Positions 15,844-24,681 of a stretch of DNA of 64,000 bases are shown here, piece by piece. A model generated the notes under the pieces. It searched no databases and had not been told where the DNA came from. It saw nothing but the letters and a program-made list of their open reading frames with translations. Made by a program: the position numbers and the translations under genes. The DNA is from RGIG4097 sp045613765 (GTDB lineage Bacteria > Bacillota > Clostridia > Christensenellales > CAG-917): contig JAZLBO010000018.1 in assembly GCA_045613765.1 (NCBI GenBank), positions 62,001-126,000 of the forward strand. Reading direction: 5' to 3'. Position 1 is the stretch's first letter; each line of letters starts with the position of its first letter.

Positions 15844-17529
15844 TTACATCACTTCGGGAGCGTCAATGCCAAGAAGTGCAAGACCTTCCTTGATTGTTCT
15901 GCCAACGATATCTGTGAGCATAAGGCGTGCGTTCTTCACTCTTTCGTCATCAACAACGATACGGTGTCCAATGTAGAAACGATTGAATTTTTCTGCAAGG
16001 TCAACGATATGTCTTGTGACAACGTTGGGCTCACGCACCTTTGCAGATTGCTTGACTGCGTCGCCAAACGTAAGAATGCTCTTGACAACTTCGTAGCCGT
16101 CGTCATCAGTGATTGATGAAAGGTCGATATTGTTCAAATCATATTCGCCACCCTTTCTCAATGCGCTCTTTGAACGAGCATAAGTGTATTGAACATAAGG
16201 TGCAGTTTCGCCGTCAAAATTGAGGACCTTGTCGTATGAGAAAACGATATCTTTGATACGATTGTTCCACAGTGCCGAGAAGACAACTGCACCTACACCA
16301 ACGCTTTCTGCAGTTTGTTCTTTGTTTTCAAGATTGGGGTTCTTTTCTTCAATGATTGCACGTGCTTTTTCCACTGCTTTGTCAAGAACTTCCTTGAGCC
16401 AAACAACTCTGCCTTGACGTGTTGACATAGAGCCATCTTCCATGCTCACCATACCAAATGCGATATGCTCAACATCATCCTTTCCTGCAAAATCCATAAG
16501 TTCAAGCACCTTAAACACTTGCTTAAAGTGCAGATTTTGTTGATATGCGACAACGTAAAGGCACTTGTGGAAGTCATAGGTTTGCTTGCGATACACTGCT
16601 GCCGCAATATCTCTTGTGGCATAGAGAGATGCTCCGTCTGCCTTCACCAAAAGACAAGGAGGCATATTGTATTCTTCAAGGTTTACAACCTTTGCGCCTT
16701 CGCTTGTTTCAAGAAGTCCTTTGTCTTCAAGTTCGTCAAGAATAGGTTGCATTTTGTCATTGTAGAAAGACTCGCCGTTGTAACTGTCAAAGTTGATTTT
16801 AAGGCGATCATATATCTTTGAAACTGCCTTCATTGTCACGTCTTTGAAGGTGTCAAAATATGCATTTGCTTCTTTGTCGCCATCTTCAATACGCTTAAAC
16901 CATGCTCTTGCCTCATCATCCATTGAAGGATTGTTTTCGCTTTCTTGATGGTATTTCACATAGAGTGAATTAAGGAAGTATTCATCATTTTCTGCAATTT
17001 CTTCGAGTGATGACCACTTTCTTGTTGCAACGATAAGTTTGCCAAATTGTGTACCCCAGTCGCCAAGGTGGTTGATGCCAACTACGTTGTAGCCAAGGTG
17101 CTTGAAGATACGATAAAGTGCGCCACCAATGACTGTGGTTGAAAGGTGTCCAATATGGAAAGGCTTGGCAATGTTCACTGAACTATAGTCAATGCAGATT
17201 GTTTTGCCGTTGCCTTCATCACTGCCACCTACATTTTCTTCGCCAAGAAGTGTGATGAGTGTCTTTGCAATGCCTTCACGATTGAGATAAATGTTGAGAT
17301 AGCCACCTACAACGTCAACCTTTTCAATGAAATCGATATTTTCAAGTGATTTTGAAAGTTCGGTTGCAATTTGAGGGGGTGCTTTTCTCAACGTGCGTGA
17401 AAACTTGAAGCAAGGAAGACAAATATCTCCCATTTTGCTATCTTTGGGCACTTCAAATGCCCCAAGGATTTCTTCTGCAGTGATTTGCTCGTTTGAGAGT
17501 GCTTGTGCAAGTTGTTTGTCAAATAACAT
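15844..17529 (-). CDS. argS: Arginyl-tRNA synthetase
   Basis: Class I synthetase charging tRNA-Arg. The N-terminal Arg-specific additional domain is visible, then SSVNIAKPFHIGHLSTTVIG with the HIGH motif near residue 123. The degenerate KMSKS region is MSTRQGRVVWLKEVLD, typical of ArgS. The C-terminal DALR anticodon-binding domain ends LALLGIDAPEVM, as in most ArgS. Length 561 is normal. It lies 112 bases downstream of ychF on the same strand. The gap to rpmH (15706-15843) contains only a small CCACTG/CAGTGG hairpin at about 15808-15824. Confidence 0.97.
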   Translation of the reverse strand: MLFDKQLAQALSNEQITAEEILGAFEVPKDSKMGDICLPCFKFSRTLRKAPPQIATELSKSLENIDFIEKVDVVGGYLNIYLNREGIAKTLITLLGEENVGGSDEGNGKTICIDYSSVNIAKPFHIGHLSTTVIGGALYRIFKHLGYNVVGINHLGDWGTQFGKLIVATRKWSSLEEIAENDEYFLNSLYVKYHQESENNPSMDDEARAWFKRIEDGDKEANAYFDTFKDVTMKAVSKIYDRLKINFDSYNGESFYNDKMQPILDELEDKGLLETSEGAKVVNLEEYNMPPCLLVKADGASLYATRDIAAAVYRKQTYDFHKCLYVVAYQQNLHFKQVFKVLELMDFAGKDDVEHIAFGMVSMEDGSMSTRQGRVVWLKEVLDKAVEKARAIIEEKNPNLENKEQTAESVGVGAVVFSALWNNRIKDIVFSYDKVLNFDGETAPYVQYTYARSKSALRKGGEYDLNNIDLSSITDDDGYEVVKSILTFGDAVKQSAKVREPNVVTRHIVDLAEKFNRFYIGHRIVVDDERVKNARLMLTDIVGRTIKEGLALLGIDAPEVM

Positions 17530-17641
17530 ATTTTCCTACCATTTTCTTTGCTATGCAAAGATTTTCTATTCTACCGTTTATTTTCTTTGATTTTCGTGAG
17601 ATTTTGTAGATTTTGCGCCCTTATTCTCGGAGATTTGTTGA

Positions 17642-18724
17642 TTACACGTTGAAACGGAACAATACGACGTCATTGTCTTGCATGACGTATTCCTTTCCTT
17701 CACTTCTCACTTTGCCTCTTTCCTTTGCCACGTTAAATGAGCCACAGTCAAGGAGTGTTTGATAGTCCACGATTTCTGCTCTAATAAAGCCTTTTTCAAA
17801 ATCGCTGTGGATTTTGCCTGCTGCTTGGGGTGCTTTTGTGCCTCTTTCAATTGTCCAAGCACGGGTTTCCTTTTCCCCTGCAGTGAGATAACTGATAAGG
17901 CCGAGCAAATCGTATGATGCACTGACAAGTTTGTCAAGACCACTTTCTGTAAGGCCGTATTCTTCCATAAAGACCATTCTGTCTTCGTCTTCAAGGGCAA
18001 TGAGATCTTCTTCGAGTTTTGCACAAAGGACAATACATCCTGCGCCTTCTTCGCTTGCGCCTTTCTTAACTGCTTCGGTGTAATCGTTGCCGCCGACTGA
18101 CATTTCATCTACGTTGGCAACGTAAATGACAGGTTTTGACGTGAGAAGGAATTGTTCTTCCATATATGCCTTAAATTCGTCATCTACCTCCAATGTGCGA
18201 AGGGGTTTGCCATCTTCAAGCCATTTTTTCATCTTTTCAAGGCGTTCTACGTCCACTGCGTACTTTTTGTCTGCTTTGAGCATAGATATTGCCTTTGGCA
18301 ATCTTCTGTCTATTGCTTCAATATCTGCAAAGATGAGTTCAAGGTTGATGGTTTCCATATCACGAAGGGGGGACACCGATCCATCTACGTGTGTGATGTT
18401 TTCATCATCAAAGCATCTTACGACGTGGACGATTGCATCAACTTCACGGATATGTGAAAGGAATTTGTTGCCAAGTCCTTCCCCTCTGCTTGCGCCTTTG
18501 ACAAGACCTGCGATATCCACAAACTCAAGGGTTGTGGGTGTGATTTTCTTGCTATCGTAAAGGGCAGCAAGTTTGTCAAGTCTTTCATCTGGCACTGCAA
18601 CGATACCCACATTGGGCTCGATTGTGCAGAAAGGATAGTTGGCTGCTTGTGCGCCTGCTTTTGTGATTGCGTTGAAAAGTGTGCTTTTGCCTACGTTGGG
18701 AAGACCTACTACGCCGAGTTTCAT
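17642..18724 (-). CDS. ychF: Redox-regulated ribosome-binding ATPase YchF (OLA1 family)
   Basis: Obg-like P-loop NTPase that prefers ATP and binds ribosomes. The P-loop GLPNVGKST is at residues 6-14, switch II DIAGLVKGASRGEGLGNKFL follows, and the altered G4 NVDE is seen at about residues 205-208. The C-terminal TGS domain shows FIRAEIVDY and GKEYVMQDNDVVLFRFNV. Its 360 residues match the family. AAGGAG lies before the start. It heads a minus-strand unit with argS and is divergent from uppP. Confidence 0.96.
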   Translation of the reverse strand: MKLGVVGLPNVGKSTLFNAITKAGAQAANYPFCTIEPNVGIVAVPDERLDKLAALYDSKKITPTTLEFVDIAGLVKGASRGEGLGNKFLSHIREVDAIVHVVRCFDDENITHVDGSVSPLRDMETINLELIFADIEAIDRRLPKAISMLKADKKYAVDVERLEKMKKWLEDGKPLRTLEVDDEFKAYMEEQFLLTSKPVIYVANVDEMSVGGNDYTEAVKKGASEEGAGCIVLCAKLEEDLIALEDEDRMVFMEEYGLTESGLDKLVSASYDLLGLISYLTAGEKETRAWTIERGTKAPQAAGKIHSDFEKGFIRAEIVDYQTLLDCGSFNVAKERGKVRSEGKEYVMQDNDVVLFRFNV

Positions 18725-18823
18725 ATTTCTCCTTGTGCGACGACGGAAAAATCCGTTCTAATACGCGATATCTTAAATACAATATTTTAGTATAAACTAA
18801 AAAAGGGAGTTAGTAAAGAGAAA

Positions 18824-19591
18824 ATGAAGATTTGGGAAGGGATAGTCCTTGGATTAATACAAGGACTCACAGAATTTTTGCCCGTTTCATCATCTGGACA
18901 CCTGCTGTTTTTTGAAAAATTGGGTGTTGGAAAGGAAGACATATTCTTTAACGTTTGTATGCACATAGGCACGCTACTGTCCGTCCTTGTCGCCACCAAA
19001 AATACGTGGGTTGGACTTGTGAAAAATATACGCGACAAAACCAACCTTTGTCTTGTCGTTTCTTGCTTGCCAACAGTGGCAATCGCCCTTTTGATAAAAG
19101 CCTTTGCACCGGGCCTAATTGAAGGGGATTATCTACCCCTTGGATTTATGGCTACATCTGTGTTGTTGATATGTTGCGAAAAACTGAAAATTGCACAAAA
19201 CAACACTTTATCTATCAAATCAAGCATATTAAGTGGCGTATTTCAAGGAATAGCAGTTTTGCCGGGGATTTCAAGAAGTGGAGCAACAATAACTGCTTTA
19301 CGTCTTTCCGGGGTGGATAAAAAGACCAGTGCCGACTTCTCTTTTTTGATGTCTATCCCCATAATTATAGGCTCTCTTATCCTTGAAAGTGTTGACCTTT
19401 TCAATGGGGAATTCAGCGTCAATTCAAGTGATATTGCGCCATTGATTTTGGGCACTTTGACGGCTTTTGTGTCGGGCTATTTTGCCATAAAATTTTTCTT
19501 GAATCTTGTCAAAAGCAAGTCCGTCACACCCTTTGCAATATACACTTTTTTGATGTCCATTGCTTCATTTGTGGTTGTGTATTTCCGTTGA
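18824..19591 (+). CDS. uppP: Undecaprenyl-diphosphatase (BacA type)
   Basis: Integral membrane enzyme that dephosphorylates undecaprenyl-PP to recycle the lipid carrier for peptidoglycan and other wall polymers, and gives bacitracin tolerance. The N-terminal motif GLIQGLTEFLPVSSSGHL is the glutamate-rich/PGxRSR-family signature, and the second catalytic block GIAVLPGISRSGAT lies near residue 143. About eight membrane segments fill the 255 residues. It stands alone between ychF and a GC-rich terminator. Confidence 0.96.
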   Translation: MKIWEGIVLGLIQGLTEFLPVSSSGHLLFFEKLGVGKEDIFFNVCMHIGTLLSVLVATKNTWVGLVKNIRDKTNLCLVVSCLPTVAIALLIKAFAPGLIEGDYLPLGFMATSVLLICCEKLKIAQNNTLSIKSSILSGVFQGIAVLPGISRSGATITALRLSGVDKKTSADFSFLMSIPIIIGSLILESVDLFNGEFSVNSSDIAPLILGTLTAFVSGYFAIKFFLNLVKSKSVTPFAIYTFLMSIASFVVVYFR

Positions 19592-19614
19592 AAAATATTT
19601 TGGAAAAATACAAA

Positions 19615-19638
19615 AAAAGACGGCGCGCGCCGTCTTTT
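19615..19638. terminator. Perfectly palindromic bidirectional terminator
   Basis: A 24-base perfect palindrome: AAAA, GACGGC, GCGC, GCCGTC, TTTT. It serves uppP and, on the other strand, the membrane protein gene at 19668-20117. Confidence 0.85.
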
Positions 19639-19667
19639 CTTTGTTGTTGTATCGTGCTACGACAAGT

Positions 19668-20117
19668 TTACACTAAACCACGATTGCGAATTGCATCAAT
19701 GATTGTTTCAATATCATTTTGGCTGACGTGTTCAAACTCATAAGTGAGTGTATCGCCTGTTTTCAAAAGGAATTCATATTCAAGTTCTCTCTTGAAACCC
19801 TTTTCCACCACTGAAACACGAACGATATCATCAAAGCGAACGGTGACACCAGCACTGTCATGGCCATTGATTTCGGGATCATCATTGAAAGTGATTGTAT
19901 CTCCTGTGATTTCGACGGTCTTGCTTCTTTCCGTCCAAAAAACTAATCCTAAAATCAGTCCAAATATTCCTGCAAATACGCTAAGGAAGTAATAGCCACC
20001 ACCTTTTATACATTGCAACACTATGCCAAGAATAACCAATGCAGCAAAAACTACAATGCCAAACAAGGCTGGCTTGACGGTCTTTCTATAAAATTTCTTT
20101 ACTTTTTGTTTTTCCAT
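19668..20117 (-). CDS. Small membrane protein with PH-like cytoplasmic domain, unknown function
   Basis: I do not recognise a named family. The start at 20117 (MEKQKVKKFYRKT) has GGAG nine bases upstream; a longer frame begins at 20231 without a site. The 149 residues comprise a basic N-terminus, two adjacent membrane helices (about residues 15-35 and 40-60), and a soluble C-terminal part of alternating strands (TVEITGDTITFND, VTVRFDDIVRVSV) resembling bacterial PH-like domains found in small membrane proteins. It is transcribed alone. The stretch 20118-20330 holds no gene. Confidence 0.6.
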   Translation of the reverse strand: MEKQKVKKFYRKTVKPALFGIVVFAALVILGIVLQCIKGGGYYFLSVFAGIFGLILGLVFWTERSKTVEITGDTITFNDDPEINGHDSAGVTVRFDDIVRVSVVEKGFKRELEYEFLLKTGDTLTYEFEHVSQNDIETIIDAIRNRGLV

Positions 20118-20330
20118 AGTTTTCTCCTTTTTAGAAGGGTTTTTTATTATTTTTGCCAACTGATAAAGTGTGTCAAAGTCTGCTTTTATTTCAGTCTTTG
20201 TTGCTTGCACAATTTTCCTTTTATAACACAATCAATATTTTAAGCATATAAATACAATATATAAAACATTGTTTCTTGCAATATTACAAAATTTGATTGT
20301 GTTTATTTTATCGTTGGTTTTGGGTTGATT

Positions 20331-22016
20331 TTACTCTGCGTGACACACGTTCAAGTTGCAAGCAAACACTCTTGCTTCATAGGGACGGAGTGTTGCGCCA
20401 ATTTCATCATCATAGTTTGAAAGCACTTCTTTTGCCATAGGGCAGAGATGTTTCAATGCCTTCTTTGATGACAATGTCTTTTCTGAAAGGTTGATGATGA
20501 CTGTGAGTTTTGTGCCGTCTTCGCCCAGTTTGTCATATACAAACAGTTGCTTGTGTCCTTTCAAGTGAAGATTGAATTGACCGTATATTGCTGCATCTGC
20601 ATATTCCTTTCTAAGTGCGATTGCTTTACGATAGAAATTCAGTTGTGAATTGGGGTCATTTTCTTGGCTTGCCACGTTGACTTCGGTGTAGTTGGGGTTG
20701 ACGGTGTACCAAGGTGTGCCTGTTGTAAAACCTGCATTTTCACTGCCGTCCCATTGGACAGGTGTACGAGCATTGTCACGAGCAGCATACTTTGCCATCT
20801 TCATAATTCTCTTTTCACTGAAGACTTTGAGTTTTTCAAGCAATTTCTTTGTGGAGAAGGTGTTTACGTCTGCAAAATCTTCCCACTTTTCATAGTCAAG
20901 GTTGGACATACCAATTTCTTGACCTTGATAGACAAATTGTGCGCCACTAAGGAAGGTGTACATTGTACAAAGAGCCTTACCACTTTCAAAACGGTACTTT
21001 TCACTGCCATATCTTGAAATATTGCGAGGTTGATCGTGATTTTCAATGTAGTTTGCGTTCCAACCCTTGCCGTAGAGTTTTGTTTGCCAATTATTGTAGA
21101 TTTTCTTCAACTTTTTGAGGCTAAATGGCAAGCGCAACCAACTTATCATAAAGCAATCTGCTTCCATGTGTTGAAAACCGAACATCATATCAAGGACTCT
21201 ATCTTCCCCTGCCACGTATTTCAGTGCATTTTTGGGTGTCATCATAGGTGCTTCGCCCAGTTGCATTCTGTCGCCATATTCCTTGACCACTTCTCTATAC
21301 TCTTGAAGGTATTTGAGAAGGTTAGGACCGGGGGAATAATGTTCCATACCTCTTGCTGCAGGCAAGGGGAAACCGTTTGGAAGTCCCTCTTTTTTGGAAA
21401 TATACGTGATGACGTCTTCTCTAAATCCGTCAACGCCCATATCAAGCCAATATCGCATAATCTTCTTGACTTCTTCACGGACTGCAGGATTATCGTGGTT
21501 GAGATCGGGTTGTTCTACTGCAAACAAGTGGAGATAATATTCTCCTCTTTCTTCGTTCCACTTCCAACCATCTCCGGGGAAAGTTGCCATCCAGTTGTTG
21601 GGGAATTTCTTTCCGTCCTTGCCCTTGCCGGGACGCCAAATATAATAATCTTTATACTTGGGATCACCTGCGCAAGATTTTTTGAACCACTCGTGTTGAT
21701 CACTTGTGTGGTTGATGACAAGATCCATTATAACTTTAAGTCCACGTGCGTGTGCGCCATCAAGGACTGCCTTGAAATCATCATTTGTGCCATACTCGGG
21801 ATTGATATTGTAATAGTCTGCAATATCATATCCATAGTCTGCTTGGGGTGATGCATAAAGAGGTGAAAACCATATTGCATCAACACCAAGGCTCTTGATG
21901 TAATCCAACTTGTCAAGTATGCCTTTGAGATCGCCTATACCATCTCCGTCGCCGTCTTTGAAGGAACGGGGCCACACTTGATAAACACACATTTCCTTAT
22001 ACCATTGTTTGGACAT
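20331..22016 (-). CDS. malL: GH13 oligo-1,6-glucosidase / alpha-glucosidase
   Basis: Cytoplasmic glycoside hydrolase that removes terminal glucose from isomalto- or malto-oligosaccharides. It opens KEMCVYQVWPRSFKDGDGDG, typical of GH13 subfamily 31. Catalytic blocks in order: DLVINHTSDQHEWF, the nucleophile in GFREDVITY, the acid/base in QLGEAPM, and IENHDQPR. A Val follows the nucleophile Asp; in characterised relatives Val there goes with alpha-1,6 activity and Thr with alpha-1,4. There is no signal peptide. It lies downstream of gyrA but separated by a terminator. Trehalose-6-phosphate hydrolase is a less likely alternative. It may act on products of the glycogen operon 30 kb away. Confidence 0.85.
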   Translation of the reverse strand: MSKQWYKEMCVYQVWPRSFKDGDGDGIGDLKGILDKLDYIKSLGVDAIWFSPLYASPQADYGYDIADYYNINPEYGTNDDFKAVLDGAHARGLKVIMDLVINHTSDQHEWFKKSCAGDPKYKDYYIWRPGKGKDGKKFPNNWMATFPGDGWKWNEERGEYYLHLFAVEQPDLNHDNPAVREEVKKIMRYWLDMGVDGFREDVITYISKKEGLPNGFPLPAARGMEHYSPGPNLLKYLQEYREVVKEYGDRMQLGEAPMMTPKNALKYVAGEDRVLDMMFGFQHMEADCFMISWLRLPFSLKKLKKIYNNWQTKLYGKGWNANYIENHDQPRNISRYGSEKYRFESGKALCTMYTFLSGAQFVYQGQEIGMSNLDYEKWEDFADVNTFSTKKLLEKLKVFSEKRIMKMAKYAARDNARTPVQWDGSENAGFTTGTPWYTVNPNYTEVNVASQENDPNSQLNFYRKAIALRKEYADAAIYGQFNLHLKGHKQLFVYDKLGEDGTKLTVIINLSEKTLSSKKALKHLCPMAKEVLSNYDDEIGATLRPYEARVFACNLNVCHAE

Positions 22017-22046
22017 AATTTTCTCCTTTTCTTATACCAAATACAA

Positions 22047-22075
22047 CAAAAGCGAGATTTTACCTCTCGCTTTTG
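22047..22075. terminator. Terminator after gyrA
   Basis: AAAGCGAGA pairs with TCTCGCTTT around a 7-base loop. On the minus strand it is followed by TTTTGTTGT. It separates gyrA from the GH13 gene. Confidence 0.8.
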
Positions 22076-22089
22076 TGCAAATTAAGTGT

Positions 22090-24669
22090 TTATTCTGCGA
22101 TTTGTTCAGTATTTTCTGCAACTGCAACTTCTGTTTCTTCGCCTTGGTTTTCTTTGACGATAACATTGCCGTCTTCGTCATATTCAACTTCGGGTGCTTC
22201 TTCTTCGTAGGGTGCAAGTGCCACTGAAACAACGGTTGCCTTATCGTTCTTAAGACGCATAATTCTCACGCCTTGTGTTGTTCTACCGATACGGCTGATT
22301 TCGTCTGCGTGGACACGGATGACGATGCCGTTGTCTGTGATCATCATGACGTCTGCGTTGTCGTCGAGAACCTTCAAGTTGACAAGGTCGCCTGTCTTAT
22401 CGTTGAAGACACCTGCCTTGACGCCCTTACCTGCTCTGCCTTGGAGAGGATATTCTGTGACAGAACTTCTCTTGCCGTAGCCTTGTGAGGTGATTGTCAA
22501 GATTTCGCTATTTTCGTGGACGACTGCAAGGTCAACCATATAAGCACCTTCTGCAAGACGCATTGACTTGACGCCCATTGCTGTTCTACCAACAAGACGG
22601 ACTGTGTTTTCATTGAAACGGATGCAGTAGCCTTCGCTTGATGCCATGATGAGTTCATCATTGCCTGTTGTGAGAACTGCTTCAATGAGTTCGTCGTCTT
22701 CATTGAACTTGATTGCGATCTTGCCGTTGCGCTTGACTGATTCAAATTCTGTCAATGCAGTACGCTTGATAAGACCTTGTTTTGTTGCAAGGATAAGGTT
22801 GAAACCTTCCTTTTCTTCGGGCAAACGAAGGATTGCTTGCACCTTTTCGCCGGGAACGAGTTGGAGAAGGTTGACCATTGCTCTGCCACGTGCAGTCTTT
22901 GATGCTTCGGGGATTTCCCAACCCTTCAAGACAAATGCTTTTCCAAGGTTTGTGAAGAACATCAAGTCTTGGTGTGTATGTGCGATAAAGAGTTTTTCAA
23001 CAAAGTCGTCATCTTTTGCCTTGTGGCCTGTGATACCAACGCCACCACGGTGTTGTGAGTGATATTCGCTCACTGCTTGACGCTTGATGTATCCACCGTG
23101 TGTCATGCTGACAACGATATCTTCTTGTTCGATAAGGTCACCGATATCCAATTCAGAGTAGTCATAACTGAGTTCTGAAAGTCTGGGTGTTGCAAATCTT
23201 TGTTTGATTTCAAGCATTTCATCAACAATAATTTGGTCGATTGCCTCTGTTGATGCAAGGATACGGTTGTATTCTTGGATTTCTGCGTGCTTTTGTTCAA
23301 GTTCTTCCTTGATTTTCTCCACTTCAAGCCCTGTAAGACGTTGCAAACGCATTTCAAGGATTGATACGGCTTGGACTTCGTCAAGGGCAAAGCGTGCTGT
23401 TAAATTGGCTATTGCGCCTTGTCTATCGGGGCTCTTTTTGAGAAGTTCAACAACTTCATCAATGTTGGCAAGTGCCACTGCAAGACCTTCAAGGATGTGT
23501 GCTCTTTCTTGTGCTTTTTCAAGGTCAAACTTGGTGCGACGTGTGATGACGTCTTCTTGGTGCACGATATAATTTTCAAGGATTTCCTTAAGGTTGAGGA
23601 TCTTAGGAACACCATCAACGAGTGCAAGAAGAATCATTGAATTGTTGACTTGAAGTTGTGTTTGCTTGAAGAGTGTATTAAGGACAACTTGTGCATTGTA
23701 GTCCTTCTTTGTTTCAACGACGATACGCATACCGTGACGGTCTGTTTCTTCGCTGATGTCTGCAATACCTTCAATCTTCTTATCTTTGACTTGATCTGCA
23801 ATATTTTCAATAAGTCTTGCTTTGTTTACTTGATAAGGGATTTCTGTGATGATGATCTTGCTTCTGCCATTGGGGAGTTCTTCGATTTCTGTCTTTGCGC
23901 GAAGAACTGCAGAGCCCTTACCTGTGCGATATGCTTGCTTGATTGCTGCTCTACCAAGGATAAGTGCGCCAGTGGGATAGTCAGGAGCAGGGATATATTC
24001 CATAAGATCGTCAACTGACAGTTCGGGATTTTGGATGAGAGCAACTGTTGCATCAATAACTTCGCCCATATTGTGAGGAGGAATTGATGTTGCCATACCA
24101 ACTGCGATACCGTCAGAGCCGTTTACGAGAAGGTTGGGGAATCTTGAAGGAAGAACAACGGGTTGTTCACGTGTGTCATCAAAGTTGGGATAGAGATCAA
24201 CAGTCTTTTTGTCGATATCTCTAATCATTTCAAGAGCAACTTTGCTGAGTCTTGCTTCGGTATAACGATATGCTGCAGCAGGATCGCCGTCAACTGAGCC
24301 GAAGTTTCCGTGGCCTTCAACAAGGGGACATCTAATTGAGAAGTCTTGTGCAAGACGTACCATTGCATCATAGACTGAACTATCGCCGTGGGGGTGGTAT
24401 TTACCAAGCACTTCACCGACGACCATAGCGCTCTTTCTAAAGGGCTTGTCGGGGGTAAGGCCAAGTTCGTTCATAGCATAGAGAATTCTACGATGAACAG
24501 GTTTCAAACCGTCACGGACATCAGGAATTGCACGTGATACGTTGACTGCCATTGCATAACTGATAAATGACTTTTTCAGTTCTTGTTGGACTTCAAGATT
24601 GACTATCTTGCTATCATTCAAATGTTCTACGTATTCTGTATTCTTAAAATCATTAATTTTGATTGCCAT
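22090..24669 (-). CDS. gyrA: DNA gyrase subunit A
   Basis: Breakage-reunion subunit of gyrase, which introduces negative supercoils. The 859 residues include the winged-helix/tower domains with RAIPDVRDGLKPVHRRILYA, the quinolone-determining block HPHGDSSVYDAMVRLAQ and the active-site Tyr in AYRYTEARLS near residue 125. The C-terminal beta-pinwheel repeats contain the GyrA-box QGRAGKGVKA, and an acidic tail follows. Ser and Asp at the two main quinolone positions look wild type. It lies 12 bases after gyrB, as an operon. Confidence 0.98.
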   Translation of the reverse strand: MAIKINDFKNTEYVEHLNDSKIVNLEVQQELKKSFISYAMAVNVSRAIPDVRDGLKPVHRRILYAMNELGLTPDKPFRKSAMVVGEVLGKYHPHGDSSVYDAMVRLAQDFSIRCPLVEGHGNFGSVDGDPAAAYRYTEARLSKVALEMIRDIDKKTVDLYPNFDDTREQPVVLPSRFPNLLVNGSDGIAVGMATSIPPHNMGEVIDATVALIQNPELSVDDLMEYIPAPDYPTGALILGRAAIKQAYRTGKGSAVLRAKTEIEELPNGRSKIIITEIPYQVNKARLIENIADQVKDKKIEGIADISEETDRHGMRIVVETKKDYNAQVVLNTLFKQTQLQVNNSMILLALVDGVPKILNLKEILENYIVHQEDVITRRTKFDLEKAQERAHILEGLAVALANIDEVVELLKKSPDRQGAIANLTARFALDEVQAVSILEMRLQRLTGLEVEKIKEELEQKHAEIQEYNRILASTEAIDQIIVDEMLEIKQRFATPRLSELSYDYSELDIGDLIEQEDIVVSMTHGGYIKRQAVSEYHSQHRGGVGITGHKAKDDDFVEKLFIAHTHQDLMFFTNLGKAFVLKGWEIPEASKTARGRAMVNLLQLVPGEKVQAILRLPEEKEGFNLILATKQGLIKRTALTEFESVKRNGKIAIKFNEDDELIEAVLTTGNDELIMASSEGYCIRFNENTVRLVGRTAMGVKSMRLAEGAYMVDLAVVHENSEILTITSQGYGKRSSVTEYPLQGRAGKGVKAGVFNDKTGDLVNLKVLDDNADVMMITDNGIVIRVHADEISRIGRTTQGVRIMRLKNDKATVVSVALAPYEEEAPEVEYDEDGNVIVKENQGEETEVAVAENTEQIAE

Positions 24670-24681
24670 AGTATCTCCTCC

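Noticed and set aside
21030..21851. 273-codon frame antisense to the GH13 gene
   Set aside because: It lies inside a well-supported gene, has no ribosome site and no domain; it is a by-product of codon use.
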